The notes beneath the pieces were generated by a model. It had not been told where the DNA came from, searched no databases, and saw nothing but the letters and a program-made list of their open reading frames with translations. From NCBI GenBank assembly GCA_030248135.1, contig JASANC010005750.1, positions 50,716 through 114,715 on the forward strand: DNA of 64,000 nucleotides. The letters are read 5' to 3'. Each line of letters starts with the position of its first letter. The first letter of the stretch is position 1. Shown piece after piece: positions 45,601-57,555 of the stretch. A program made the position numbers and the translations under genes. This DNA is from Theristus sp. LFF4_11 (lineage: Eukaryota; Nematoda; Chromadorea; Monhysterida; Xyalidae).

Positions 45601-48600
45601 GTCATCACAATCAACCAACATAACCGCAGCTTTCTCATTGGGTTTCTTCACTTCAACAAAGTTTCGCTTCTGACACATCTTTCCAAAAGTCGCTGTTTGC
45701 GTCGGTGTCAATTTGTTGATTTCCGTTGACAAACACAAGAATGTCTATGGGTTCTCTTTCGGTCAGACTCTGACGTATAGATACTACGAATCCGGAAAAA
45801 TCAGGTTTTACGTCATTGCAACGTTGTCTGACGGGACTTGTTGCAACTATCCAGTTTGATTGCACGTTGAGAAAACCTTGTGCATGTTCAGTTATCGCCT
45901 CGTACCTTTCAGCACAATTGTCTAAATCGTGTTTTTAATCATTATGAAAAAGGCAATGGAAGAGCGTTGAAAAAGGTGATGGATTTGCAAAAGGTTTTAT
46001 AATATGAGAAAAAAAACAAAACCACAACCAAAACAGGCTGTTTTTCGATTTTCAATTGGCTGAACAATCGGCTTGAAGAGGTTTTCAATCTGAGAAGAAA
46101 TACATTGGCTTCGGCACTTTGGAAGTAATGCAGATCGTTTCAATTCAGCACACACCACAATCATCGAGAAAGCGCCCCGCCCCCCGCAAGCATATATTAT
46201 CTTTTCGTGCGATGAAGGCGGACTAATGCTGAATGTGTGGAAAAGCCGCACAGCTGAAAAGCTGTTTCGCGACCGAATGTCGTTCGAATACGAAATAAAA
46301 TAAATTTATTTACAGTCAATCTCGCTAATAGCTGATTGGTTGGTCGTAGCAACTCTCAGCGCTGATTGGTTAATCATGAAGTGTTCTCAGCGCTGATTGG
46401 TTGGTCATCACGTCATGTTCGCGTCATGTTGCATATAATTTTCAGTTGGACTGTAGTGAGAAAAGATTCTGATTGGTTTTCCCCAATTTCTTGCGCAAAT
46501 CTGCCGTCAGAATACGTTTTTAAGTTTTGCTGATTTTAAATTGCCGTGCAGCCACGAAACATTTTCTCTATCTGCGCGTGCAAACGCATATTGGGACACG
46601 TTTAATAAGAGCGATAATACCTCGGCTACATCAGCCTCGTCGTCGGCCCAGTTGCGCGCGAGCATCACTTGCAGTCGCCTCACTGCGTCCACCGTAGACT
46701 GCGCGCACGAATCAGCTGCGTTCACCGGCGAACTTGGCGGGGGCGCGTCGAGCAGCTTCGCCTCAGCCGCCGTCCTCCAGTCGCAGTCGATCTGGCAGGT
46801 CGGCGCATCCGAGTAGTCGCCATGGCCACGGTCGAAGTCTTCTGCACACATCGGAAACACGGTTTCCTTAATTGTTTTAGCGTATTCATTACTAGCGGGG
46901 GTTTTGGAAACAAATATTATGACATTATTGTAAAATGGTCGATCTGACATACGTTGGCAACCTGATTACAGTATGCTTGTTCAAAACCTATCACTTTTTG
47001 CGTAAATACAGAGCCCATCAGAGAAGAAAGAACGGGACGGAATCGGGAGTGGCGCATACGCATATCTGGGAGTAACGAGAAAACGTATATCCACAAATTG
47101 GGTGTTTGATCGGAATCCGGGTATACACTCGTTCTTCTATCTGCAATTCAATGTTTCGAAACTAAATCTTCAAAATTAAATAACCATTCAATCGCGCATT
47201 CAATCACACTCGATCACGTACATGAAGCCACGGTCACATCCTGTGCATAGCCAATCACAATTTCACTTGTTTCACAATCACGCAGCAAACAAAAATGACT
47301 GTCCACAAAGTACACCGTTCACTTTCAGCAAACCTCTCGCAAACCTAAAGCCACCCACTTCCTCTGCACGCCTGCAGGAAGAACAGTTTCGGTTTGTCGC
47401 GCATCGCCGGACAGCGCTCTGCGTTCAACACCGACACAAAGTCGTTCACCTCGATTGTTTGATCGTCCGACCCGTACAATTGGCCGTGCTCGCCTGAGCG
47501 TCATTGAAAAGTGTTTTTTTTTCTTGTGTTTTTCAAAAAAAAACCAAGAAAAAATGTATGCGAAAACAGAAAACAGTGGCACACCGTGAGTCAACACGAC
47601 GATGACCACAGACTGTGCCCGCTCAAGCTCCGGCTTCAGCGACAGACGCCCCATTGCAGCGATCATTTCCTGACGTTCAGATTGAATTTCAGTGCAAAAG
47701 AGATTTTCGAGTTTTTCATGCAAGGCCGATTTTGTTTCTAGTAGAGAAATCAACAGGTTGCGTTTTAACAACACTATTCAACCAATACAATCCAGTTGCT
47801 GATTTTAGCTAAAATACTCAAATTTGACACTCTCTTTGGCTCATTCATTGGATATGTAGCAGAGAGAGACCCCCTTCACACTGCAGACAGGCTAGAATCG
47901 TTAGTCGCACGCTGATTGGTCGTAGCACCGTTAGCAGCCAATCAGTGCCTTAAATACAACGTCGGCGCACCCTTGCACTCAGGTCGTGTTTCAGTTTTGT
48001 GGCGTAACCGAGCTCCTTCAACAGCCTCAGCATGTTCGCCGCATCGACGTCGGTGCCCTGGCGCATCGGAAGCGCACGGAATTTGCGATTGTTGAAAATG
48101 TAAGCGAGACCTTTCGGTTCGGCGAAATTCGCGTATTGCTGGCATGAGTGGAACGTGATATACTGTTTGTTGCTTTGTGTGGTTTTAAGATCTGAGAAGA
48201 TGCTGATGTCTGACGAATTGTGATTGATTGGATCTGACCGGATTTGGAGATCAGAAAAAAACCAAGCTTGGAAAGCGCTTGTGTTGCCGCGGAACTGCTT
48301 TTCCGGTCTTTTTTTATTACCTCATCCAATCCAATTCAAATGCTCCCAGTCAGTTCAGTTTAGCGATACTCTCCAAAGGAACTTGACCATCAGAAATAAT
48401 ACGAGAACAAATTGCTGGAAACATCATCGCAGCGTTGCGTCGTCTTAAAAAATCTAAAATCCATGACGCCAACTCAATTGATTTTACCATGACAGGATCA
48501 AAGACAGGCATTCGATCCGCATTGGCAGCATCCGGCTGCTCGATGCGCAAATCGGCGAGATACCCGTTCGGCAGTGGCACTGGAAAAGTCGACAACCACG

Positions 48601-49932
48601 AACCGTTTCACTTTTATTTTTTATAAACAAACAAAAAATTTTCGAATGGAAAATTTAAAACAAAACCCGCACACAATACCTTTTCCAACAAACCGTTTCA
48701 ATTTTATTTTTACAAACGAACAAAAATTTCGAATGGAAAATTCAACAAGCCCGCACACCATACCTTTTTCGAGCACCTCATCTGTGACGTAGGAGGGCAG
48801 CACGTCCTTGTAAAACTCGCTCGCCCGCGCGATCTCCTCATACGACGGCGGCGGGCGATTGTCGAATTCGCGCAGTGGAATCACACTCGAGCCTGCGGTC
48901 TTGTCGTGGTCTGTCGGTCTGAAAAGACGTCAGTTTTTTTCTGATATCAACTCCAACATGCCACTGTTTCGGTGAAATGTCATCACGTTTCCCGTGCAAA
49001 AAAAATTGCCGTCCAAGTCGGCTGATCCTCGTTCGGGGAATTTATGATGATACGGGAAAGTTATCACGTGACACCGGTCTGCTGAAAAACATTCAGATTT
49101 GCTGTTTCAATATCATCTAATGCACTGATTTCGACAAAGCGCAGGTCGTTCAATCCAACAACAACAACAACAACAATGCACCGCAAAATTCGCGCCGGCT
49201 CGCCGATGCCGTGACCGTTTTTAATGAGCTCCTTTTCGTTGTCGAGTCCCGGCAGCAACAACTCTGCCAGGTGCGTCTGACGCGACTGCACCAGTGCATT
49301 GTAAAAGTGGGTGAACGCGTTCGGACCGCGGCGTTTTAGCAGCTGAATCAGTTCTTGGGCACGTTTGGAGCGGGGGGCCTGCGGATGAGTGAAAAAAGAG
49401 AAATAAATGGCAAAGTGTTGGTGTGACCGAGTGGTTTACACAACGGTCACTGGGGGTTGGGAGTAAATCAGTGCTAGCATACAGTCCGTCTGGCAATGTA
49501 TGCAACTAGCTGATTGGTTTGCCATAGCAATTCTCTGTGCTGATTGGTTGGTCATCAAGTCATGTTGCATATATTTTACAGATGGACGTAGGTCCGAATC
49601 ATCTAGGGGACATGCAAATTACGGTGTGATATCAAAGCGGTGCGCGTTTTGAATGGTGTGTGCTGATTGGCTGCGTCGGTTGTGGTGGCGTGTAATGTAA
49701 CCAATCAGCAATTCAGTTTTCAATTGTATGCAGTTAGTACTGTTCAACAGTGAAATTGACTGAAAAGAGAAAGAACAATGCCCAGACGCACCCTGCCATC
49801 TGCAAGTGTCTCAAAATGGTGATCAAGAATGACTTCAGTGGAAACAAGATACGCGAGCACGTCAGCGACCTCCAGTTGCTCACTGAACTCCACCAAGTGA
49901 GCCGTGAGCAAATTTCGATGTCGTTCCTCCAT
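39688..49932 (-). CDS. ced-3-like initiator caspase, apparently intact
   Basis: Ten exons in transcript order: 49792-49932, about 49182-49378, 48764-48918, 48488-48579, 47971-48138, 47585-47669, 47359-47493, 46621-46841, 40176-40343, 39688-39804. All joins are in phase, giving about 492 codons, close to CED-3 (503). Exons 1-2 are a CARD (MEERHRNLLTAHLVEF; LLKRRGPNAFTHFYNAL). Exons 5-7 are the large subunit with catalytic His (VVLTHG), substrate-pocket Arg (MRQGTDVDAANM) and catalytic Cys in QACRG. Exon 8 is the interdomain linker. Exons 9-10 are the small subunit with VSWRNSARGSWFIQ and FYFFPG. It would cleave after Asp in the cytosol in apoptosis, after CARD-mediated activation. The second exon's donor was chosen to fit the phase. 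The intron before exon 9 is 6.3 kb and holds a receptor gene on the other strand. Confidence 0.93.
39983..40178 (-). repeat. 35-39 bp minisatellite that repeats a splice donor
   Basis: Six copies of GCACCAT spaced 38, 38, 35, 39 and 39 bp, each followed on the plus strand by GTCATCATCATCAACAAC-like sequence. On the gene strand each unit repeats the end of the caspase p10 exon plus its donor: (A)TG|GTGCGT. The first copy is the real exon border at 40176. The array lies in the intron between the two p10 exons. Confidence 0.85.
41721..42469. mobile_element. mariner-like non-autonomous element with about 240-bp TIRs
   Basis: Left end CAGAGTGGTCCAAAAGTAG preceded by TA; right end CTACTTTTGGACCACTC. 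The inverted repeats extend about 240 bp, including TCGGATTTATTCATCGAT and its complement. About 750 bp, no transposase. The right end is 52 bp upstream of the receptor ATG at 42521. The right-hand TA is not preserved. Confidence 0.8.
42521..45049 (+). CDS. seven-transmembrane G protein-coupled receptor, nested in the caspase intron
   Basis: Six exons: 42521-42660, 42831-43012, 43451-43752, 43942-43998, 44065-44160, about 44585-45049; phases fit, giving about 413 codons. The N-terminus (MTSNATANDNSTQS) has N-glycosylation sites. TM1 is SAFAVSSVLAIFNNTLIIIA; TM2 MFAVLAAFDLCIGVGNF; TM3 starts after SC and ends in CDRLMAVQQP, the DRY position; TM4 and TM5 are in exon 3; TM6 is YAICWICPMFIVLLAV; TM7 is LMLLGGLVGLGQNGNAAVGL followed by PIYAYKSPMLRQSL in the NPxxY position. 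The long Ser/Arg-rich tail could hold phosphorylation sites. The short variable loops resemble nematode rhodopsin-type receptors, but the ligand is unknown. The acceptor of the last exon is uncertain (44585 or 44612). Confidence 0.85.
46320..46460 (+). repeat. dispersed ATTGGTTGGTC repeat (CCAAT motifs)
   Basis: Three GCTGATTGGTT motifs within 90 bp, followed by CATCACGTCATGTT and GCATATAATTTT. A close relative is at 49498-49590, and looser ones at 34245-34345, 47905-47950, 49660-49720 and 51210-51340. These share CCAATCAGC with the 42-bp array at 51.5-52.7 kb. Confidence 0.65.
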
Positions 49933-51526
49933 TTTTTCGTTTATCCAACTGAAATGCTGACGGAAACAAAACCATTAGGAACTACTGGTTTTAAAAATTG
50001 TGATTTTTGTGATCGGTTTTAACAATTCCGAAGAAAATTTGGCGTTTATTGCATCTATTAAAGGGCTTTTAATCACTTGTACATCCTATCCGTGCACTAA
50101 AATTAAAATTTCTATAAAACGCTGCAGCCTGGATATGACGTCCATGGCAGCTAAAGGACTATAGGATAATAAATTTGTTGCAATTTCACCTGATTGATGC
50201 GTGAATGTGTTTCTTGTTTGAAACAGAATCCTAAAATTTATAGATCGTAATTTTTGGCTGCCTGGCACCGCAAATCTGTTTGTCTTTTTGTGCTCTGTTG
50301 TGGATCCTTTGTGGAACTAAAACCATCAGAGGTAAAAGTGAAATATAAAAAGGGCATTGCATGGCACGAGAGACACAGAACACTGGTCTGGAGCAATCCA
50401 ATACCTTCACATGAAGCAACCTCAAATCACTCCAAATTTTATTTAAACATCGGCAAATATGACACAATTATTGATAAAATCAAAAAAAGGCTGTATTCAA
50501 GTTGACCATGTCATGGTAAAAAAACATTCTTGCCAAAGTGAGTTGGCACCTGCAGACAACAACTGTAGAACTGACGAAAAATACCAGTAAAATCAGAAAA
50601 AATAAATGCACGAGTGCTGAAAACATCAACAAATAAAGCAACTTAGAAATCAATGTATCAAAAAAATCCAGAATTAAAACTCAAATCCACAGTTTACTAT
50701 GATGCACCGGGTGACTTGACACATAACAGGGTAAAAAAAGGTCAAACGATAAAACGGACCAGAAAAGCAACCATAATTATACGGGTAAGGCAAACTGTCG
50801 AACGAAAAATGAAGAAACAAAAATGGAGCACAAGGTTGTATTAAAAGTGACTGGTAAAACGCAACTTTCAAAGAAAATTAGAACTAGGAAAAAAGCAGCA
50901 TTTCATAACAACACACATCGGTGTCGTCGTCGTGTTCCACCCTTCTCAGTCAAAGTTTCCTTTGTTTCTTCTTTCTCATTGTCACTATCATTATTATTCA
51001 AACTGACATTCGATTCCATCTGAACCCGTCTGATATTCGGATAAAAGCGGCCAGGAAAGAAGTAAAATTTGCGTCGCAGTCTACTGGTCGGCCGCGGCAT
51101 CACCCTGATCTCGTCTCGCTCACTCACACGCTGGTTTACCTGCACAGTGAGAAAAAACTTTGCAACGGATTTGTTTTCCAAGTCAGATTCGATCAGCTAC
51201 ATAACGATAGCTCAACGTTCCACCAACCAATCAGAGTGACGAATGCATGTCAACCAATAAGCGGACTGTACGGAAGTGTGGTGTGCAGTTGGAGATACAC
51301 AACTTTGGAAGTCAGTGCAACCAATCAGCATAGAGAGGGTGACATAGAAAACCACGAGCCGGTACATTGCTAGTTGTTCATATTGGGATCCGGGTAGTGC
51401 ACAGGCGCCTCTCCATTCATACACGCGTCGGTTCGCTTCAAACATCACTCACATGCCAGCTTAGTCCGCACTACTAACGTAATCAAAAAAACCCGAATGA
51501 CCACATCACCCTGGTACCAGCCAACC

Positions 51527-52702
51527 AATCAGCACAGCCGCAGACAACCAGTTCAACTGTATCCAACCAATCAGCACAGCAGCAGACAACCAGTTCAACT
51601 GTATTCAACCAATCAGCACAGCAGCAGACAACCAGTTCAACTGTATCCAACCAATCAGCACAGCAGCAGACAACCAGTTCAACTGTATCCAACCAATCAG
51701 CACAGCAGCAGACAACCAGTTCAACTGTATCTAACCAATCAGCACAGCAACAGACAACCAGTTCAACTGTATTCAACCAATCAGCACAGCAGCAGACAAC
51801 CAGTTCAACTGTATCCAACCAATCAGCACAGCAACAGACAACCAGTTCAACTGTATCCAACCAATCAGCACAGCAGCAGACAACCAGTTCAACTGTATTC
51901 AACCAATCAGCACAGCAGCAGACAACCAGTTCAACTGTATCCAACCAATCAGCACAGCAGCAGACAACCAGTTCAACTGTATCCAACCAATCAGCACAGC
52001 AGCAGACAACCAGTTCAACTGTATCCAACCAATCAGCACAGCAGCAGACAACCAGTTCAACTGTATCCAACCAATCAGCACAGCAGCAGACAACCAGTTC
52101 AACTGTATCCAACCAATCAGCACAGCAGCAGACAACCAGTTCAACTGTATCCAACCAATCAGCACAGCAGCAGACAACCAGTTCAACTGTATCCAACCAA
52201 TCAGCACAGCAGCAGACAACCAGTTCAACTGTATCCAACCAATCAGCACAGCAGCAGACAACCAGTTCAACTGTATCCAACCAATCAGCACAGCAGCAGA
52301 CAACCAGTTCAACTGTATCCAACCAATCAGCACAGCAGCAGACAACCAGTTCAACTGTATCCAACCAATCAGCACAGCAGCAGACAACCAGTTCAACTGT
52401 ATCCAACCAATCAGCACAGCAGCAGACAACCAGTTCAACTGTATCCAACCAATCAGCACAGCAGCAGACAACCAGTTCAACTGTATCCAACCAATCAGCA
52501 CAGCAGCAGACAACCAGTTCAACTGTATCCAACCAATCAGCACAGCAGCAGACAACCAGTTCAACTGTATCCAACCAATCAGCACAGCAGCAGACAACCA
52601 GTTCAACTGTATCCAACCAATCAGCACAGCAGCAGACAACCAGTTCAACTGTATCCAACCAATCAGCACAGCAGCAAACATCCAGTTCAACTGTAGCCAA
52701 CC
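51527..52702 (-). repeat. 42-bp tandem array, about 28 copies, CCAAT box in each
   Basis: About 28 near-identical 42-bp units, each with CAACCAATCAGCACAGCAG followed by CAGACAACCAGTTCAACTG. Because 42 is divisible by 3, three long false frames run through it on both strands. The CCAATCAG core fits the NF-Y consensus; CAGTTCAACTG is an 11-bp palindrome. On the caspase strand each unit reads CTGATTGGTTGGATACAG, resembling branch point plus acceptor. It lies in the intron between the p10 exons of the second caspase, 38 bp after the donor. Confidence 0.92.
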
Positions 52703-53029
52703 AATCAGCTGACTGCGAACGTGTGTGCCACAACAGTCACCTTTGTCATCAAATCCCACAACTGGTCGGAATGTGCATGATGACCAAACACGTCGACCAA
52801 CGCGTGAACGTAGGCGGAGCCGGCGGCCGATGCTGATTGGTGAGCGCTGACGCACGCGTAGCCAATGAACACGTCGGCCGCTAACGGCACCAAAGTGTCG
52901 TCCCAGGCCTGCAACGCGCGTTGCGGCTGCGAGTCTTACGAATTGCGATTTGTGGAGACGAACAAAGCAACACTGATCTGCATGTTGTTTAGGCGATGTT
53001 TTTGGTGTACAGAACGCCGTCGAGTAAGG

Positions 53030-53130
53030 CGTCCATCGAGTTTTCTCTGTCATTAACTGCCCATACACCCCTCGGCGGGGCTCGATTCCCGAACGCACAA
53101 TCGAGTCTAGCGCGCTGCCACCCAGGCCAC
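53030..53130 (-). ncRNA. possible tRNA-derived SINE fragment
   Basis: On the minus strand, CCTCG...CGAGG can pair as an acceptor-like stem; TGGCCTGGGTGG resembles an A box and GGAATCGAGCCCC a diverged B box. The anticodon arm is not regular. In an intron of the second caspase. Weak call. Confidence 0.3.
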
Positions 53131-53943
53131 GAGGCGGTGACATTGATTTGACATTACCACCAGTTTTTCTTTGATGAAATCAACAAACTGCTGAACTGTT
53201 TTTTGAAGAAAACCACAACCATATTCTTCCTGAAAAATTTACTCCAATAAACAAAATCTCACCATTCGTTCGTCCGATTTTGGCCTCACTGAGATGCCGT
53301 TGGTGTGAGCGGAGTCTGTGCGGAGAAAAAACCGAGAGTTGGCTTGGGTGTCTTACAAAGTGACTATTATCTTTTGTTTTGGACCTGAGACTCGATGCGC
53401 GCATAGATAGGTAAACAGTTTCATGCATGACGCGGGAATTGAAAAACTCGCAATTTGAACCGAGTCCCTCGGCTATTGAACACAATCAGTCAGTTTGTCA
53501 AATTGGCGCGTCAGCAAACAAAACGTTTTTGCATCAGACCATTGTTGAGAATTTGCAGAGGGTGCACCAAGACCAACTGTAACCACACTGAAAAGGATTG
53601 AAAACAAGCGCGAACCTGGGCAGCTAGTTTGCAGAATGAATAACTTTGGTTTGTTCGCCAGCGCAGAGCACCGATCCGGGTACAAGGCTGAGATCCACGT
53701 CTCCACTGCGAGTTCGTTTCCATCGGTGCCGATTAAAAACGCCGGACTGCCGTGCGTCAGCACTGCGACAATCGCGGAGTCTGCCTGCGTGTGTTCGCGG
53801 CGCTGCGCAAAGTCGCACAGCGCGGCGCGCATTTGCTGGAAATTGGGATAAGGTTAAATAGTTTGGCCTGCCTACTCATGGCTTACACTTCTCTGGTATT
53901 ACGCCGTGCACTGCAGAATAAAACTGACTGACTGACCGACCGA

Positions 53944-54401
53944 ATACCGTATTACCTCTAATAAACCCCCATGGGGGTTTATTTCTTCAGCGACTTCTGG
54001 GGGTGGGGGTTTATTTTTGGGGGGGGGGCTTTATTTTTGGGGGGGGGGTTATTTGGAAACCATTTTTAGGGGTGGGCAAAATGGCAAAAATACCTTCCAT
54101 GGCAAGAAGGAAGTCGCAGAAACTTCTACTTTTCACAGAGATTTCCTTTTGTAACAGCCTTTTGTAATGAAATAACCACTAACTCATCCCTTTGGGGCCT
54201 TTGGTAGCACAATTTCATCATTTTCACTGCAACCAGCCACTGAATTCGCTGGGTATGTGTTTCAAACAGGTTTCCAATAATCCCCCATGGGGGATTATTT
54301 TGGGGGGGGGGATTATTTGGAAACTTGTCGAGGGGGTGGGGGTTTATTTTTTGGGGGGGGGGGTTTAATTTTGGGGGGGGTTTAATAGAGGTAATACGGT
54401 A
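53944..54401. mobile_element. ACCGTATTACC-family element in a caspase intron
   Basis: A 458-bp element with ends ATACCGTATTACC and GGTAATACGGTA, CCCCCATGGGGG next to the left end and G runs in the right half. Its core matches 36835-37283. Located between the 54666-54845 and 53616-53835 exons. Confidence 0.75.
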
Positions 54402-55032
54402 GTTCCGTTAATTCCGTTCAATTTTTCGGCTGTGGACGGTTCTTGACGGTTCGACAAATCGAGAAATAAATTGAGCTTGCACTTGCACAATACTGTAATT
54501 GGCTACATCACGTGGAAACGAGTCGTTTTAAAACGGAAAAGAAACGGTTTTTTCATGGCAATATAAAAAACCGGTTTTCTTACCAACCCTAGAAACGACC
54601 AATTCAGACTGTATCCAACACTGTACTGATTAAAGATATTCAAAAAATTTAAAAAAAACCCTCACATTTGCTGTGAGATTCTTCTTCGTCGGCAAAACGC
54701 TATAACCGAGTGCTGTGAACAACTTGCGGAGGTTTTTCGCATCCACGCTCGCGCCTGAAAGGTTCGCCAGTTTCGACGTGGAGTGGAAAGAATCGTTCGA
54801 TATTATGAGCGCACAGCCTTTGGGTGTTGAGAAGTTTGGATAGTGCTGAAAAGAATGTGGTTACGAATTGTGAATTGAATTCGAGTCACTGCGTTGAAAC
54901 GAAAAAAAACTTTAGTGCGTGCAAATAATCAGGGCATGGGATCTGGATATTCTGGACAACTAAAAATGAATTAAAAAGTTACGATTTGCACGAGAAAATC
55001 GCCAGCAAATTGCAAACTCAAAACAAGACATA

Positions 55033-55833
55033 TAAAACCAATATCTAAAAATGCGGGAGACGCATATAAAAGGAGGAATATGGCTTTGTGTAAGCAGTGA
55101 GAGACTTGGCTCGACAACTCTTTTCAAGTCTCTGATGTGGTACACACGGACACAAGTACATAAAAGCTATATTTTTGCGCCGCGTTTGTTTTACTGAAAA
55201 GTTTAAAACAGTTTTAAAATTATTTTTCACTGTCCTTTCCAGTTTAGTTCGAAATCACATCATGTGCGAAATTCTGTGCAAATTCTGTGCAGAACTTCTG
55301 TAAATCAACAATCTGTAAATTCTGTGCAAAAACAGAAAAATCAGAGACTGCAAAACATTGTTTCATGTGGTTTTATCGTTGCTAACGTACGCATCGCTGT
55401 GTACACACCAGCACCAGTGACAAAAAGGTGTTGTCTTCCGTTGATTTTCAGCCTTTTTACCAAACTCAAGTGGCAAAACTGTCTGTCCCGTGAGTCGTTG
55501 CCTTTGCCACAGAAGGAGACCTGGCGTTCCCTAATGCCTCTGCGATACACTTTGTTCTGGGCAAACCAGTATCAGCGATCTGAAGTCTGATCGTTATTTT
55601 AGTGGTTTTAGTGGTCGCTAAATGCCCGAAATACCGCAAATGTTTAAGTTTTAATTGTCTACAAAGTACATGTGCAACCGAAATAGTGAATAAACGGCGC
55701 AAAAATATGGCTTTTATGTACTTGTATCCGTGTGTACCACATCAGAGACTTGAAAAGAGTTGTCGAGCCAAGTCTCTCACTGCTTACACAAAGCCATATT
55801 CCTCCTTTTATATGCGTCTCCCGCATTTTTAGA
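55033..55833. mobile_element. 0.8-kb foldback element with TATCTAAAAATGCGGGAG ends
   Basis: Left arm (55037 to about 55190) and right arm (about 55690-55833) are inverted copies, including CTCCTTTTATATGCG and GAGACTTGGCTCGACAACTC. The interior (55250-55600) is a shortened reverse complement of 30740-31270. No transposase frame. Confidence 0.75.
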
Positions 55834-55944
55834 TAATATTCTGACTTTTAAATAAGTCCCGAAGGTCGAACCAAATTCACATCTCGTTGGTCACACATTC
55901 TTCTAAACCCCGGATACCTCAGGGTTTTCATTTTTCGTTTTTTG

Positions 55945-57555
55945 GGCCGATTTCGCCTATGCTATTTCTACGGCCGATTTGCCCGACATCGTCACGATTC
56001 AGTATCTAGAATTGCTCACATAAGAAAACTGACCCAAAAGCCGTGATCGGCGCAATGAATTACCATGGACAACACAGTTTTTTGTATTTGGACCGATTTC
56101 GCTAATTTCCACGGCGGTTCGCCCGAAATCGTCACGATTCAGTATCTAGAGTTGCTCACATAAAAAACTAACCCAAAATCCGTGATCAGCGCATTGAATT
56201 ACCCTGGGAAACACACTTTTCTTGTTTTTCGTTTTGGGACCGATTTCGCCAACTTCCACGGCCGATTCGCCCGAAATCGTCACGATTCAGTATCTAGAGT
56301 TGCTCACATAAGAAACTAACCCAAAATCCGGGATCAGTGCATTGAATTACCCTGAAAAACACCCTTTTCTGGTTTTTCGTTTCTGGACCGATTTCGCCAA
56401 TTTCCACGGCCGATTCGCCCGAAATTGTCACGATTTTGTATCTAGAGTTGTTCACATAAGAAACCTAACCGAAAATCCGTGATCAGCGCATTGAATTACC
56501 CTGGATAACACCATTTTCTTGTTTTACGTTCCTGGACCGATTTCGCCAATTTCCACGGCCGATTCGCTCGAAATCGTTACGATTCAGCATCTAGAGTTGC
56601 TCACGTAAGAAAACTAACCCAAATTTCGTGATCAGCGCATTGAATTACCCTGGAAAACACCCTTTTCTTGTTTTTCGTTCCTGGACCGATTTCGCCAACT
56701 TCCACGGCCGATTCGCCCAAAATCGTCACGATTCAGCATCTAGAGTTGCTCACGTAAGAAAACTAACCCAAAATTCGTGATCAGCGCATTGAATTACCCT
56801 GGAAAACACCCTTTTCTTCTTTTTCGTTTCTGGACCGATTTCGCCAACTTCCACGGCCGATTCGCCCGAAATCGTCACGATTCAGTATCTAGAGTTGCTC
56901 ACATAAAAAACTAACCCAAAATCCGGGATCAGTGCATTGAATTACTCTGGAAAACACCCTTTTCTTGTGGGATTTTTTTTGCTTCTGGACCGATTTCGCC
57001 AACTTCCACGGCCGATTCGCCCGAAATCGTCACTATTCAGCATCTAGAGTTGCTCACATAAGAAAACTAACCCAAAATTCGTGATCAGCGCATTGAATTA
57101 CCCTGGAAAACAACCTTTTCTTGTTTTTCGTTTCTGGACCGATTTCGCCAACTTCCACGGCCGATTCGCCCGAAATCGTCACGATTCAGCATCTAGAGTT
57201 GCTCACGTAAGAAAACTAACCCAAAATTCGTGATCAGCGCATTGAATTACCCTGGAAAATACCCTTTTCTTGTTTTTCGTTCCTGGACCGATTTCGCCAA
57301 CTTCCACGGCCGATTCGCCCGAAATCGTCACGATTCAGCATCTAGAGTTGCTCACGTAAAAAAACTAACCCAAAATTCGTGATCAGCGCATTGAATTACC
57401 CTGGAAAACACTCTTTTCTTGTTTTTCGTTCCTGGACCGATTTCGCCGATTTCCACGGCCGATTCGCCCGATATCGTCACGATTCAGCATCTAGAGTTGC
57501 TCACGTAAGAAAACTAACCCAAAATCCGTGATCAGCGCATTGAATTCCTACGGAC
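55945..57555 (+). repeat. 147-149 bp tandem array, about 11 copies
   Basis: About 11 units marked by GGACCGATTTCGCC and CACGGCCGATTCGCCCG, starting at 56090, 56237, 56385 and so on, spacing 147-148 bp in the units I measured. Later units are more alike than the first two or three. The unit contains GATCAGCGCATTGAATTACC. It fills most of the intron between the 58251-58339 and 54666-54845 caspase exons. Confidence 0.9.

Noticed and set aside
46507..46950. Single 147-codon protein at 46.5-46.95 kb
   Set aside because: The flanking acceptor and donor and the phase match show that 46621-46841 is the interdomain linker exon of the caspase; the rest is intron.
49420..49475. Possible tRNA-Ser-like start (GTGACCGAGTGGTTTAC)
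   Set aside because: Only the D-arm region resembles a tRNA; there is no B box at the right distance.
51483..53143. Three long open frames (about 400-416 codons) on both strands over 51.5-53.1 kb
   Set aside because: They are produced by the 42-bp repeat, whose length is a multiple of three and which lacks stops in these frames. The repeat lies in a caspase intron.
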